Below, one piece after another: positions 1-13,818 of a stretch of 64,000 nt of DNA; the first letter of the stretch is position 1; the number at the start of each line of letters is the position of its first letter. Source of the stretch: Actinomyces sp. oral taxon 897 (GTDB lineage: Bacteria; Actinomycetota; Actinomycetes; Actinomycetales; Actinomycetaceae); assembly GCF_002999235.1 (NCBI RefSeq), contig NZ_CP027236.1:1488001-1552000 (forward strand). Reading direction: 5' to 3'. The notes under the pieces were generated by a model that ran no database searches, was not told the origin of the DNA, and was given only the letters and a program-made list of their open reading frames with translations. A program made the translations under genes and the position numbers.

Positions 1-733
<733 letters not shown>

Positions 734-738
734 ACGGC

Positions 739-778
739 CCTGCCGGGCCGGGGGCGGGGTCGCCCCCGGCCCGGCAGG
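739..778 (-). terminator. GC hairpin after glfT2
   Basis: A perfect 18-bp inverted repeat (739-756 and 761-778) with a 4-nt loop lies 7 bp beyond the glfT2 stop. There is no U tract, as is common for actinobacterial terminators. It separates glfT2 from the second glf copy. Confidence 0.8.
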
Positions 779-784
779 CCTAAG

Positions 785-4023
<3,239 letters not shown>

Positions 4024-4181
4024 GTTCCACCACGTCAGAGCCGCGACGAGCCCGCGCAGCCCCGCCAGCCCCCTCCCCGCGGCAGTGGTTATCGTCACCT
4101 TTTGGTGCGCGACGAGCCTCCGGGCACCGTCGGCCCCACCTGTGCCGCCACTCCGCCCCGGCCACCAGTACGTGCGCCATC

Positions 4182-6293
4182 TTATGTCTGCCGTTTGATC
4201 CCGGCGTCGAGCTGGTCCACAAGTTTCATGGCGTAGGCCCGCTGGACATGGTTGTAGTCGTAGTAGACCTGGAGGCCCCCGACCGCCGCGTAGCACCGGG
4301 TCTCGTCGCAGAAGGCGTCGGTCAGGTCCACGAGGGTGACCCGAGGATCCCCCAGCGCCCTCACTGCCGTGCTCATGGGGGAGTCCGGGAGCGCCTCGGA
4401 ACGCGGGCGGGCGCACACCTCCGGGTTGCTGGCGTTAGCGGTCACGCACTCAGCCGGCCGGACGGCGTCGTTGAGGGGCGTGTCCGCGACGACCACCACC
4501 CGCGTACCATTGGCCGCCCACCGGGACCACGTGGCCCCCAGGGCGTCGGAGTACATCTCGCCCTGGCTGCGTCCTGTCCCGTCGTCGACGTGCTCCCCGA
4601 TGGCGTACGTGGAGTACACGACGACGTCCGGCGCCTGAGCCAGGACGTACTCGTCCACGGCCGCCTGGGACCTGCTGCACTCTGCCTCAGCCTTGGGATC
4701 CCCGATGGACAGGGGGAGGTGGGTAATAGGGCACCCGCCCTTGAGACTCAGGCGCATGCGCCAGCCGTTACGCTTGGCGACGGCGTTAAGGGTGCCCTCC
4801 CACTGCTGGGCGTGGGAGTCCCCAATGAGCATGACCGTGTAAGGCTTCTGCCCGGCCGGAGTGTAGTCGCACTCGTAGACGGACGGCATACCGTTGTCCT
4901 GGGCGTCGGAGAGCCACACGCACCCGGGGATCTCCCGGAAGTACTCGGCGTCCTGCCCCAGGACGGTCGATACCAGGGGGTCGTTGACGTGGTCGCGGCA
5001 CTCGGTCCTGAGCAGGGCAGCCGGGCCGGAGCACTCCTGGTCGAGGAAGTCCCGCTGTACCGCGGCGGCGGACGCAATAGACCTGTGGGCCCAGACCACC
5101 GATCCGGCGCACAGGGCCAGGACCACGGACATGGCGCCGGCCGTCACGGCGAAGGTACGACGTACACCCCAGTTCACCCGCTGTCCCGGCTCCTCGACCC
5201 ACCTCTTGGTCAGGACCGCCAGGAAGGTCGTCGCCACCAGGATAACGAGCTTCTCAGGAAGCAGGACGGCACGTCCCAGCAGATGAGGGAGCAGGATAAT
5301 GAACGGCCAGTGCCACAGGTACATCGAGTAAGAGGCGTCGCCCAGGAGGCGCACCGCCCTGAGGTCCGTCAGGAGGCGCAGTCCCGGCACCGCCCCGGGG
5401 CAGCCAGCGGCAATGACTGACGCCGTTGACACCACCGGCAGGACCGCCCACCATCCCGGGAAGGGCTTCGCCGGGTCCACGACGAACCCGCTGACCACCA
5501 GTCCCGCCCAGGCGGCCACGGCCAGCACGAGCGCGCCCGCGCCACCGAGCACCCGGGAGATCCAGGGAGACAAAACCGCGAGGCACCCTCCGGTCATAAA
5601 CTCCCAGAAACGCACCGGGGTAAAGAAGTACGCCTGCCTCGGGCTGAACCCAGTAAACCACAGGGAGAACCCGAAGGACACCAGGACGATCACGACCGAC
5701 CCGAGCGCGAGGAACCTGCGGAAACGAGCTCTCATCGCGTCCCCACCCCCCTGGACGTACCGGCGTCGGCCAAACAGGTGACGTAGGGCCAGCAGGACGG
5801 CAGGCCACACCAGGTAGAACTGCTCCTCGACCGACAGGGACCAGTAGTGCTGGGCCACGGTGGCGGCCTGCCCCTGGGCGTGGTAGTCCACCGACTGCGC
5901 CGTCAGCCAGAGGTTCTGCACGTAGCCGACGGAGGCGGCCAGCTCGGTGAAGTTGCGTCCCCACAGGTCCCAGGGCATGAGCAGGACGACACCAGCCGCC
6001 GAGACGAGGATGACCAGGTAGGCGGCAGGCAGGAGACGCCGCACACGTCGGGCGTAGAAGCGCCCCAGGCTAATGCTGCCGGTGGCGTCGAGCTCACGCA
6101 GGAGGTGGGAGGTGATGAGAAAGCCGGAGATGACGAAGAAGATGTCGACCCCCACGAAGCCGCCCTTGAGCCGCGAGGGCCACAGGTGGACGCCGACGAC
6201 CATGAGCACCGCCAGCGCGCGTAGGGCCTGGATGTCCCCCCGGAGGGTCTTCCTCGGGCGTGCCGTACCCAGCGAACGGATACCGTGCCTCAC
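4182..6293 (-). CDS. Membrane O-acyltransferase (OafA/AT3 type) with SGNH domain
   Basis: A 703-residue fusion protein. The N-terminal part (about 20-390) is an acyltransferase-3 membrane domain with the family motifs RALAVLMVVGVH and GGFVGVDIFFVISGF and about ten hydrophobic helices. The C-terminal part is an extracytoplasmic SGNH hydrolase-like domain with GDSHAQQW (Ser nucleophile block) and a late D-Y-N-H-V block (Asp/His). Family members O-acetylate surface polysaccharide or peptidoglycan using cytoplasmic acyl-CoA. It lies upstream of glf on the same strand with about 190 bp between, in a galactan locus, so modification of that glycan is the likely role. The GTG start follows an AGGAGG-type site. 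Confidence 0.85.
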   Translation of the reverse strand: MRHGIRSLGTARPRKTLRGDIQALRALAVLMVVGVHLWPSRLKGGFVGVDIFFVISGFLITSHLLRELDATGSISLGRFYARRVRRLLPAAYLVILVSAAGVVLLMPWDLWGRNFTELAASVGYVQNLWLTAQSVDYHAQGQAATVAQHYWSLSVEEQFYLVWPAVLLALRHLFGRRRYVQGGGDAMRARFRRFLALGSVVIVLVSFGFSLWFTGFSPRQAYFFTPVRFWEFMTGGCLAVLSPWISRVLGGAGALVLAVAAWAGLVVSGFVVDPAKPFPGWWAVLPVVSTASVIAAGCPGAVPGLRLLTDLRAVRLLGDASYSMYLWHWPFIILLPHLLGRAVLLPEKLVILVATTFLAVLTKRWVEEPGQRVNWGVRRTFAVTAGAMSVVLALCAGSVVWAHRSIASAAAVQRDFLDQECSGPAALLRTECRDHVNDPLVSTVLGQDAEYFREIPGCVWLSDAQDNGMPSVYECDYTPAGQKPYTVMLIGDSHAQQWEGTLNAVAKRNGWRMRLSLKGGCPITHLPLSIGDPKAEAECSRSQAAVDEYVLAQAPDVVVYSTYAIGEHVDDGTGRSQGEMYSDALGATWSRWAANGTRVVVVADTPLNDAVRPAECVTANASNPEVCARPRSEALPDSPMSTAVRALGDPRVTLVDLTDAFCDETRCYAAVGGLQVYYDYNHVQRAYAMKLVDQLDAGIKRQT

Positions 6294-6411
6294 GTTCCTC
6301 CTCGTTCCTCAGCCTCTGCTGCCACCCCGGGCCCTGACCGTGAGGTGGCGTCCGCCTCATGCAGCCGGCCACCGCCTGGACGTGGGGCGCGCTGGGCCGC
6401 CTGCCCCGGTC

Positions 6412-7272
6412 TCAGCCTCGACGACGCAGGAGCGCACGCTGCGCCCCCCTGTAGGCTGTCGCCCTCACCGGGGTCGGCACCAGCCTGTATCCAGCCCGCA
6501 CGACGATATTACGCACGAACTGGGAACGTGTCACGATACCGGAACGGCGCATCCTGGCCTGGAGGGTCAGCTCGCTACGCAGCAGGCGCAGGCCGCCGCG
6601 ACGAGCGTAGGCGCCGGCGCCGACCCGGTAACGTACCAGGACCTCCGGGACGTTGACGGCCCGGACCCCGGAGTGGACCATCCGGGCGAAGAGCCAGTAG
6701 TCCTCCATCAGATCCAGGTCCTGGTAGCCGCCGACAGAACGGACCTTGCTCGCGCTGAACACCACGGAGGGGTGGTTGAAGGGGTCACGGATGCTCAGGG
6801 CGCGACGGATACCCTCCATACTCGCGGGCTGACGCCTCACCAGGCCCTCCTGGTCGGCCTCGTCAACAAACTCCTGAATAGCGGATCCGACGAGCTCGTA
6901 GCCCTTGGCTATCAGCGGCAGCTGGCAGGAGAAACGAGCGGGCAGTGAGATATCGTCAGCGTCCTGCCGCGCGACGGTGTCGTACGAGACGGCGGCGAGC
7001 CCCTCCTCCAGGGCCCGCGCCAGGCCCTGGTTCCTCTCCAGCCTGAGCACACGCACGGGTACGCCGTCGGTCAGCCTCCCGGACTCGGCGTCGACGAGGA
7101 CGTCCTCCAGGCTGGACGGCACCGGACCGTCACGCACCAGGAGCACCTCGTCAGGGGGCAGCTCCTGGTCCACGGTCACCGACGTCAGGGAACGGCGCAG
7201 GAACGCGGCCCGGTCCTTGTGGTAGACGGGAAGGAGGACGCTGAACTCCGGAGGGCTCTCCCGGGTCGTCAC
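6412..7272 (-). CDS. Family 2 glycosyltransferase
   Basis: A 286-residue GT-A protein. FSVLLPVYHKD opens the domain and a D-x-DD-type motif (RQDADDISLPARF) marks the nucleotide-sugar site. The layout resembles AmsE/WcaA-like GT2 enzymes that add one sugar to a lipid-linked repeat. The GTG start overlaps the stop of the upstream GlfT1-like gene by 4 bp (GTGA), so the two are co-translated. The sugar donor cannot be read from sequence. Confidence 0.8.
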   Translation of the reverse strand: MTTRESPPEFSVLLPVYHKDRAAFLRRSLTSVTVDQELPPDEVLLVRDGPVPSSLEDVLVDAESGRLTDGVPVRVLRLERNQGLARALEEGLAAVSYDTVARQDADDISLPARFSCQLPLIAKGYELVGSAIQEFVDEADQEGLVRRQPASMEGIRRALSIRDPFNHPSVVFSASKVRSVGGYQDLDLMEDYWLFARMVHSGVRAVNVPEVLVRYRVGAGAYARRGGLRLLRSELTLQARMRRSGIVTRSQFVRNIVVRAGYRLVPTPVRATAYRGAQRALLRRRG

Positions 7273-8210
7273 ACCGCACCCGCCTCAAGGCGGGCGACAT
7301 CGTCACCGACCGGTGTGGCCGCCAGGATCCGCGTCGTGGGCCTGGGGGCGCCCAGCCCCTCACGCGCCCCCCTCCAACCAGCCCGCACCAGGGCGGCCCG
7401 GTCCGTGGACCCCAGGTACGTCCGCACCCAGCGCCGTGTGGTACCCAACCCGTAGAGCAGTCGGTCCAGCGCCCCCAGACCGGTTCCGTAGCGGAAGGTC
7501 CACATCTTGTTACGGACCTCGAAACGGAAGCGCTCCCCGGGGTCGGAGTCGGAGGAGCCCAGCGTCCTCGTCAGGTGCCGGACCACGGACTGGGGAACGT
7601 ACAGCCCCACACGGTGCCGCAGCAGGCGCATCGTGTACTCGAAGTCGTCATTCCACAGGAAGAAGGCCGCCCTGGGAAGCCCCTGGGCGCGGACCTCGCG
7701 CACGTCCATGAGGACGGACACAAAAGAGGCGCTGCGTACCTGGCGGCACCCGGCCTCCTCAGCGTGCCGGTACAGGGAGCGGGTCAGGCCCACGCGGGTA
7801 CGGGGCCGGTTCATGGGGTGCTCGGTACCGTCGTGCCACACCGCCCGCGACACCAGGACGGCCGGCTGGCCCGGGTAGCGGGCTGCCGCGTCCAGCAGCG
7901 CCTCCAGGGCGCCGGGGGTAGGGACGGTGTCATCGTCCATCAGCCACACCCAGCGCGCGTCAGGGTAGACGGCCAGGGCCCGGGCGATCCCGGCAGCAAA
8001 GCCTCCGGCGCCCCCGGTGTTCTCAGGCAGGCTCACCACCTGTGCGCCCACCCGGTGCTGACGGGCGACCTGGGCGGAGCCGTCGGTGGAGGCGTTGTCA
8101 ATGACGACGACCCCTCTGGGGGCCACCGCCTGCTCAGCCAGTCCGTCCAGGCACTGGGCAAGCAGCTCGGCACGGTTGTAGGCCACCACGACGGCGACGA
8201 CCCCGCTCAC
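7269..8210 (-). CDS. GlfT1-like / rhamnosyltransferase-type GT2
   Basis: A 313-residue GT2 enzyme. VVVAYNR opens the domain, the N-T-G-G-A-G-G-F block and a W-L-M-DDD motif form the donor site, and F-F-L-W-NDD-F-E-Y gives the catalytic acid block. These blocks resemble the initiating galactofuranosyltransferase GlfT1 and rhamnosyltransferases of the RfbN group. With glf and glfT2 in the locus, an initiating Galf transferase is plausible but unproven. The GTG start follows GGAGG with 8-nt spacing. It is the first gene of a two-gene overlap pair. Confidence 0.75.
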   Translation of the reverse strand: MSGVVAVVVAYNRAELLAQCLDGLAEQAVAPRGVVVIDNASTDGSAQVARQHRVGAQVVSLPENTGGAGGFAAGIARALAVYPDARWVWLMDDDTVPTPGALEALLDAAARYPGQPAVLVSRAVWHDGTEHPMNRPRTRVGLTRSLYRHAEEAGCRQVRSASFVSVLMDVREVRAQGLPRAAFFLWNDDFEYTMRLLRHRVGLYVPQSVVRHLTRTLGSSDSDPGERFRFEVRNKMWTFRYGTGLGALDRLLYGLGTTRRWVRTYLGSTDRAALVRAGWRGAREGLGAPRPTTRILAATPVGDDVARLEAGAV

Positions 8211-8316
8211 TGGCCGGCCTCCACGACCCCTCCCGTCACGGAGACGGCCGCGACGTCCTCTCCCCGGCCCAGGGCCGAGCGCCTGGTTCTGAGCACTCCC
8301 ACTGGCTCACTTCCTT

Positions 8317-8364
8317 TCCTGATCAGGACACGGCACTTACGTGCCGTTCCATAGACGTCTATGG
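8317..8364. promoter_or_regulatory. Cluster of three palindromes between esterase and GT genes
   Basis: Three perfect inverted repeats lie within 48 bp: TCCTGATCAGGA (8317-8328), CGGCAC-TTAC-GTGCCG (8331-8346) and CCATAGACGTCTATGG (8349-8364). They lie 107-154 bp upstream of the GT2 start at 8210 and just past the esterase stop. The middle one could fold as a small terminator; the two without loops look more like operators. Confidence 0.5.
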
Positions 8365-8441
8365 TCGCATATGGCGGACGAGGCGCAGACGGCGACGCAC
8401 GGGCGTCAGGACCACAGGCAGGCGCCGACGGCCCTCGCCGC

Positions 8442-9995
8442 TCAGTGCCCGGTGACCAGCGAGGGCAGAAGATCCAGACTGGCTACCTCCCAGCTGGAGT
8501 AGAACTCACCCCAGCTGTTGAGGGTCAGCCCCAGCGCCAGGGCCCCCAGCAGGCTACACACCCCGAGCGCCCCCAGACGAACCGCCCACGCGCACAGGAA
8601 GGCCTGCGTCCCCCGACGCCGGGGGCCGGCCAGCCAGCCCGGGGCACGCAGGACCAGGACAGTGGCCAGGATCACCGCCGCCCAGGACAGGACCAGCAGC
8701 CCGCTGCCCCGGATCGTCGTGAAGGAGTCAATGCCCCGTCGCCACCAGGGCACCGGACCTACCTGGTCCCCCTCCACGGACTGGGACTGCCCGGTCAGGA
8801 CCGGGTCGGTAGCGCCCCCGAACCAGGCCAGGGCGTAGGGGAACCAGGTGTTCCACAGCGTCCACGAGTGCGACCCTGAGGCCAGCGACACGCTGGTCAC
8901 CGAGTCCGTCGCGGGCGCGGCCTGGGCCAGGGTCCGCCCCAGGTCGGTGGAGGAGGGGTCGTCCAAGGCCCCGAGCACCCAGAACCGCAGTGGCTGGTGG
9001 TCCCGGGCGGCAATGAGGGTGCTCAGCGTGTTCTCCCGACGCAGCTGCGCGGTAGTGCGCATACCGCCCACCACGGGGATGTCGTAGCCGGACATGGAGA
9101 TGGCCGACCCGAAGACCTCCGAGTGGCTCAGCGCCGTCCACAGGGCGCAGTAGGCCCCTGAGGAGTTGCCTCCCACGCCCCAGTGCGCACGGTCCCGGGA
9201 CACGTTGGGGTAGGTCGCGGTGATCATGGCCGGCACGTCCTGGGCCAGCCACGTCCCCGTCCGGACGTGTCCCTCGACGTCGGCGCAGTCGGGCTCGTGC
9301 CACTGCTGGTCGTCCAGGTTGAGTGAGGGGACCACCACGATCGTGGGGGGGATGGTCCCGTCCTGGACAGCCGCCTGCAGGCGCTGCGCCGTCGCGTACC
9401 CCTCGGAGACGCTCTCGGGGGTGCCCGGCTGGCCGTGCAGGAGCACGAGGACGTGGTAGGTCCGCCCGTCATCGGGCGCGTACCCCGGCGGCGTCCACAC
9501 CCGGACCTGCCCGGAGGCGCCGCTGCGCCACCCGGTGACGGTGGCGGCGCCGTAGCCGTCCTCCTGGGGGACCGGGGTGAGGACATCACGGGGGTCCGGT
9601 ATCGTACCGGCCGCGGGCAGCGGCGCAGGCGTCACCGGGGAGAGGACGGCGTCCTGCTCCTGCCCCCCGGGGAGCAGCAGGTTCGCGGCCTGACCGAGAG
9701 TGGTGACGAACACGATCGCCGAGTTGACCCGGGCCGCTACCAGGCCGACGGCGAGCAGCTGGCACAGCAGCACCGCCCCCACCTTCAGGGCCTGTCGGCC
9801 CAGGCGCCGCGCTCGCCGGAGGCCGTGAACCAGGCCCGACTCTTCGCGACTAATATCACATTTCTCCTGGTCGCTGCCCCGTCGTGCGGACCAGACGAGC
9901 CCGGCGCTCACAGTGAGGACCGTCACGAGGGTGACGGCCGTCAGTACCCGGGAGAAACCGGCCCCGATGACGCTGACGTCGGCGATCTGGTGCAT
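8442..9995 (-). CDS. Membrane-anchored esterase-D/antigen 85-like alpha/beta hydrolase
   Basis: A 517-residue protein. Two N-terminal hydrophobic segments (about 14-36 and 72-98) precede an esterase-D-type alpha/beta hydrolase domain (about 145-390) with the nucleophile motif G-N-S-S-G (Ser278) and a late S-G-S-H histidine block. Two more hydrophobic segments follow. Family relatives include the mycobacterial antigen 85 mycolyltransferases and S-formylglutathione hydrolases; the membrane topology puts the catalytic domain outside the cell. A -10-like CATGAT (10002-10007) ends 6 nt before the ATG, with no Shine-Dalgarno, so it is probably leaderless. An acyl transfer or esterase activity on the local glycan is inferred from context. 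Confidence 0.75.
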   Translation of the reverse strand: MHQIADVSVIGAGFSRVLTAVTLVTVLTVSAGLVWSARRGSDQEKCDISREESGLVHGLRRARRLGRQALKVGAVLLCQLLAVGLVAARVNSAIVFVTTLGQAANLLLPGGQEQDAVLSPVTPAPLPAAGTIPDPRDVLTPVPQEDGYGAATVTGWRSGASGQVRVWTPPGYAPDDGRTYHVLVLLHGQPGTPESVSEGYATAQRLQAAVQDGTIPPTIVVVPSLNLDDQQWHEPDCADVEGHVRTGTWLAQDVPAMITATYPNVSRDRAHWGVGGNSSGAYCALWTALSHSEVFGSAISMSGYDIPVVGGMRTTAQLRRENTLSTLIAARDHQPLRFWVLGALDDPSSTDLGRTLAQAAPATDSVTSVSLASGSHSWTLWNTWFPYALAWFGGATDPVLTGQSQSVEGDQVGPVPWWRRGIDSFTTIRGSGLLVLSWAAVILATVLVLRAPGWLAGPRRRGTQAFLCAWAVRLGALGVCSLLGALALGLTLNSWGEFYSSWEVASLDLLPSLVTGH

Positions 9996-10192
9996 GGGGG
10001 AATCATGCCCCGCGGTACGCGGCTACCTGCAACACGTCAGGAGCCGCCCGGCCCTGTCGGGCGGGACGCCTCCCGCCAGACGAGAACGCACCGGAGCCTG
10101 ACCCACGGCACGGGGCCGGGCGGAGCCCACCTCCCACCAGATGGGACCGCACCCGCCTGCCCGGCCGAGGGGGCGGGCGGATGACCGGGTAG

Positions 10193-11245
<1,053 letters not shown>

Positions 11246-11361
11246 GGACCCGGGGCGGTCGCGCTGTCGCCCCCGCAGCAGGACAGGTGCCGTGCGCCCC
11301 TGACCAGCGAACCTGCCCCTCAGGGCTCCCACCAGGCATTATGAGACGGTACCCTGAGATG

Positions 11362-13080
11362 GTGAGTACAAGGTATCGCGCACCGCTGCGCACAGGCGTC
11401 ATGCTGCTTCTGTCCGCCGCCCTGGTAGTGGTCGGGGCACCGGCGGCCGCGCTCGTGGGCACGGACGACCCTGCCCCGCCCGCCCAGGACACGACGACCG
11501 CCACGCCCAGTGCCCCGGTCTCACCGACTCCCTCCCCCTCTGCCACTCCCGAGGTGACCCAGGGTGCCCCCGGGAACGGTGGCACCCCGCAGGACGACGC
11601 CAAGGCGTCGCAGACCGACGGCCCCGGATCCGCCATCCCCGGGCTGGTCGACCTCACCGGTAAGGGCCGCTGGGTCGCTGCGAACGGGCGGTGGCAGTGG
11701 CACCTGAATGACGGGAGCCTGGCCCGCTCCCAGTGGGCCCGGATTAAGGCCGTGGTCTACCGCTTTGACGACGAGGGGTACGTACAGACCGGGTGGTGGC
11801 AGGACGGCCGGTCCTGGTACTACCTGGGTACCTCGGGCGCCCTGTCCACCGGCTGGCAGGCCGACTCCGGCAACTGGTACTACCTGGACCCGGCCACCGG
11901 CGTCATGGCCACCGGTACCCTGACTGTGGGCGGCTTCACCTACTTCCTGACCGCTACCGGCGTCATGGTCACCGGCTGGCTCAAGCAGGACGACGGCTGG
12001 CACTACTACCGCTCCAGCGGCCAGCAGGCCCACGGCTGGCAGGCCGACTCCGGCAACTGGTACTACCTGGACCCGGCCACCGGCGTCATGGCCACGGACT
12101 GGACCAGGATCAACGGCTCCTGGTTCTACCTGAACCCCACCACCGGGACCATGACCACGGGCTGGACCTCCATCGGGCAGTACTGGTTCTACCTGGACCC
12201 CACCACCGGGGCCATGGCCACCGGCTGGACCAAGGTCGGTGACTCCTGGTTCTACCTGAACCCCATCACCGGGGCCATGGCCACCGGCACCCTGACCATT
12301 GACGGAACCACCTACCACTTCACCTCGACCGGGGTGTGGATCGGCTACCAGGCTCCCGCCGGATACCTCCAGCCGGTCTCCCAGATCACCTCCCTGGGGT
12401 GGGCCACCAACGACCTCACCTGGGGGATGAACGGCGTCAAGGTGCGCATCGTCCAGCAGCGCCTGGGCCTGTGGTACTCCACCAAGCTGGCCAGCGTGGA
12501 CGCCAGCTTCCAGAACGCCGTGCGCAACTTCCAGCGCCGCGTCGGCCTTCCCCAGACCGGCGTGGTCGACCAGAGCACCTGGAACGCGCTGGACACCGGG
12601 TACTCCTGGTGGGTGGACCAGTACCAGGCGACACCAGTGTCCCTGAGCGCCACGCGCAGCGAGCGCATTGAGGCCATGATCGGCTACGCCCGGGACCAGC
12701 TGGGCTCAAGCTACACGTGGGGCGGAGCCGGCCCCTACAACCTCGGCTTCGACTGCTCGGGCCTGAGCCTCCAGTCCCTCTACCGGGCTGGCCTGGACCC
12801 CCAGCCGATCGACGTGTACAAGCACGCCTGGCCCGCGTACCGCACGTCCCAGGAGCTCTACAACCACCCTGGCCTCATGCACGTGCCGCTGAGCCAGCGG
12901 CAGCGCGGGGACCTCATCTTCTACACCTCCGAGGGCGTCGTCACGCACGTGGCGATCTACCTGGGTGACGACCAGGTGATCCACACCGACTGGATGGGCC
13001 GTCCGGCCCGGGTCCAGCACATTACCGTCGGCTACGGCTGGGAGAACATGACCGGCTACGTCGTCCGGCCCTTCCCGTGA
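11362..13080 (+). CDS. Secreted NlpC/P60 endopeptidase with cell-wall-binding repeats
   Basis: A 572-residue secreted protein. It has a signal peptide (Ala/Val-rich core ending near AAA), a Thr/Pro linker, about ten choline-binding-type repeats (WYYLDPxTGVMATG) over roughly 100-330, and a PG_binding_1 domain (about 345-415, FQRRVGLPQTGVVD). A C-terminal NlpC/P60 domain follows, with FDCSG (catalytic Cys) and VTHVAIYLG (catalytic His). It should cut peptide stems of peptidoglycan. The start is set at GTG 11362 because TACCCT (11350-11355) ends exactly 6 nt upstream; ATG 11359 and 11341 are alternatives. A 62-bp stretch at 11851 recurs identically at 12034. Confidence 0.88.
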   Translation: MSTRYRAPLRTGVMLLLSAALVVVGAPAAALVGTDDPAPPAQDTTTATPSAPVSPTPSPSATPEVTQGAPGNGGTPQDDAKASQTDGPGSAIPGLVDLTGKGRWVAANGRWQWHLNDGSLARSQWARIKAVVYRFDDEGYVQTGWWQDGRSWYYLGTSGALSTGWQADSGNWYYLDPATGVMATGTLTVGGFTYFLTATGVMVTGWLKQDDGWHYYRSSGQQAHGWQADSGNWYYLDPATGVMATDWTRINGSWFYLNPTTGTMTTGWTSIGQYWFYLDPTTGAMATGWTKVGDSWFYLNPITGAMATGTLTIDGTTYHFTSTGVWIGYQAPAGYLQPVSQITSLGWATNDLTWGMNGVKVRIVQQRLGLWYSTKLASVDASFQNAVRNFQRRVGLPQTGVVDQSTWNALDTGYSWWVDQYQATPVSLSATRSERIEAMIGYARDQLGSSYTWGGAGPYNLGFDCSGLSLQSLYRAGLDPQPIDVYKHAWPAYRTSQELYNHPGLMHVPLSQRQRGDLIFYTSEGVVTHVAIYLGDDQVIHTDWMGRPARVQHITVGYGWENMTGYVVRPFP

Positions 13081-13107
13081 CCTCAGCCCCGACCTCGGCA
13101 GGGACCG

Positions 13108-13128
13108 GGGCGGCCCACCGGGCCGCCC
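13108..13128. terminator. Bidirectional hairpin terminator
   Basis: A perfect 9-bp stem (13108-13116 / 13120-13128) with a 3-nt loop lies between the convergent hydrolase and lipoprotein genes. Confidence 0.7.
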
Positions 13129-13137
13129 TGGAGACCC

Positions 13138-13680
13138 CTAGAAGACGACCGGCCAGTGGGGCATGCACTGGCTGAGCTCAAGGTGGGCGCTGGTGAGGGC
13201 CTCGACGTCCTGGGTGTACTCGGGGTTGGGCGTCGGGGTGCGTCCCAGCTTAATGTCCTTCTCGGCCTGGGCCTCGTCCTGGAACTCCGGCACCTGGCCG
13301 CTGGCCAGACGGGCGCTCGCCGAGTTGTAGGTCGTCAGGGCAGTGACGGCGCTGCTGGCCGTGGCCTCGTCCCCGGCGGCGGCCTGCAGCCGGGCGAGGT
13401 AGTCGGTAGCCAGGACCTGGGTGAACGACCCCCACGCGGCCCGGGTCTGGTCAGCGGTGGCGTCCTGGGGGCGGCTGGTGAAGGCCTGTCCCTCAGGGGT
13501 CTGGGCCAGGGCCTCCACCAGGACCGCGTCCATCGCCCCGCACGCGCTGGTGGGGGCCTCGGTCTGCGGTGGGCCGGAGGGCACGGCCGAGGCAGCAGAG
13601 GTCGGGTCCGATGAGCACCCCGCCAAGCCGAGAGCCGTGAGGAGGACGACTGAACCGAGGACTGCGTGTCGGGGACCCAT
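13138..13680 (-). CDS. Putative lipoprotein of unknown function
   Basis: A 180-residue protein with a lipoprotein signal: a short basic start, a hydrophobic core and lipobox L-A-G-C, followed by a Ser/Pro/Thr linker. The mature part is Ala-rich and mostly helical, with two later Cys residues that could pair. No enzymatic motif is recognised. TATTCT ends 6 nt before the ATG and there is no Shine-Dalgarno, so it is probably leaderless. It is divergent from the membrane protein at 13819. Confidence 0.75.
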   Translation of the reverse strand: MGPRHAVLGSVVLLTALGLAGCSSDPTSAASAVPSGPPQTEAPTSACGAMDAVLVEALAQTPEGQAFTSRPQDATADQTRAAWGSFTQVLATDYLARLQAAAGDEATASSAVTALTTYNSASARLASGQVPEFQDEAQAEKDIKLGRTPTPNPEYTQDVEALTSAHLELSQCMPHWPVVF

Positions 13681-13818
13681 GCCCCAAGAATAGCCGCACG
13701 CAGAGTGGTCGACACCAGTCCCGTAGGTTCCGGCCAGTTCCGCCTGGAGTCACCCGGCCCCGGGAGACGGCCGCCAGAAGGCAGGGCGGACTGCGCACGG
13801 GTAGGTAGAGTATCCTCC

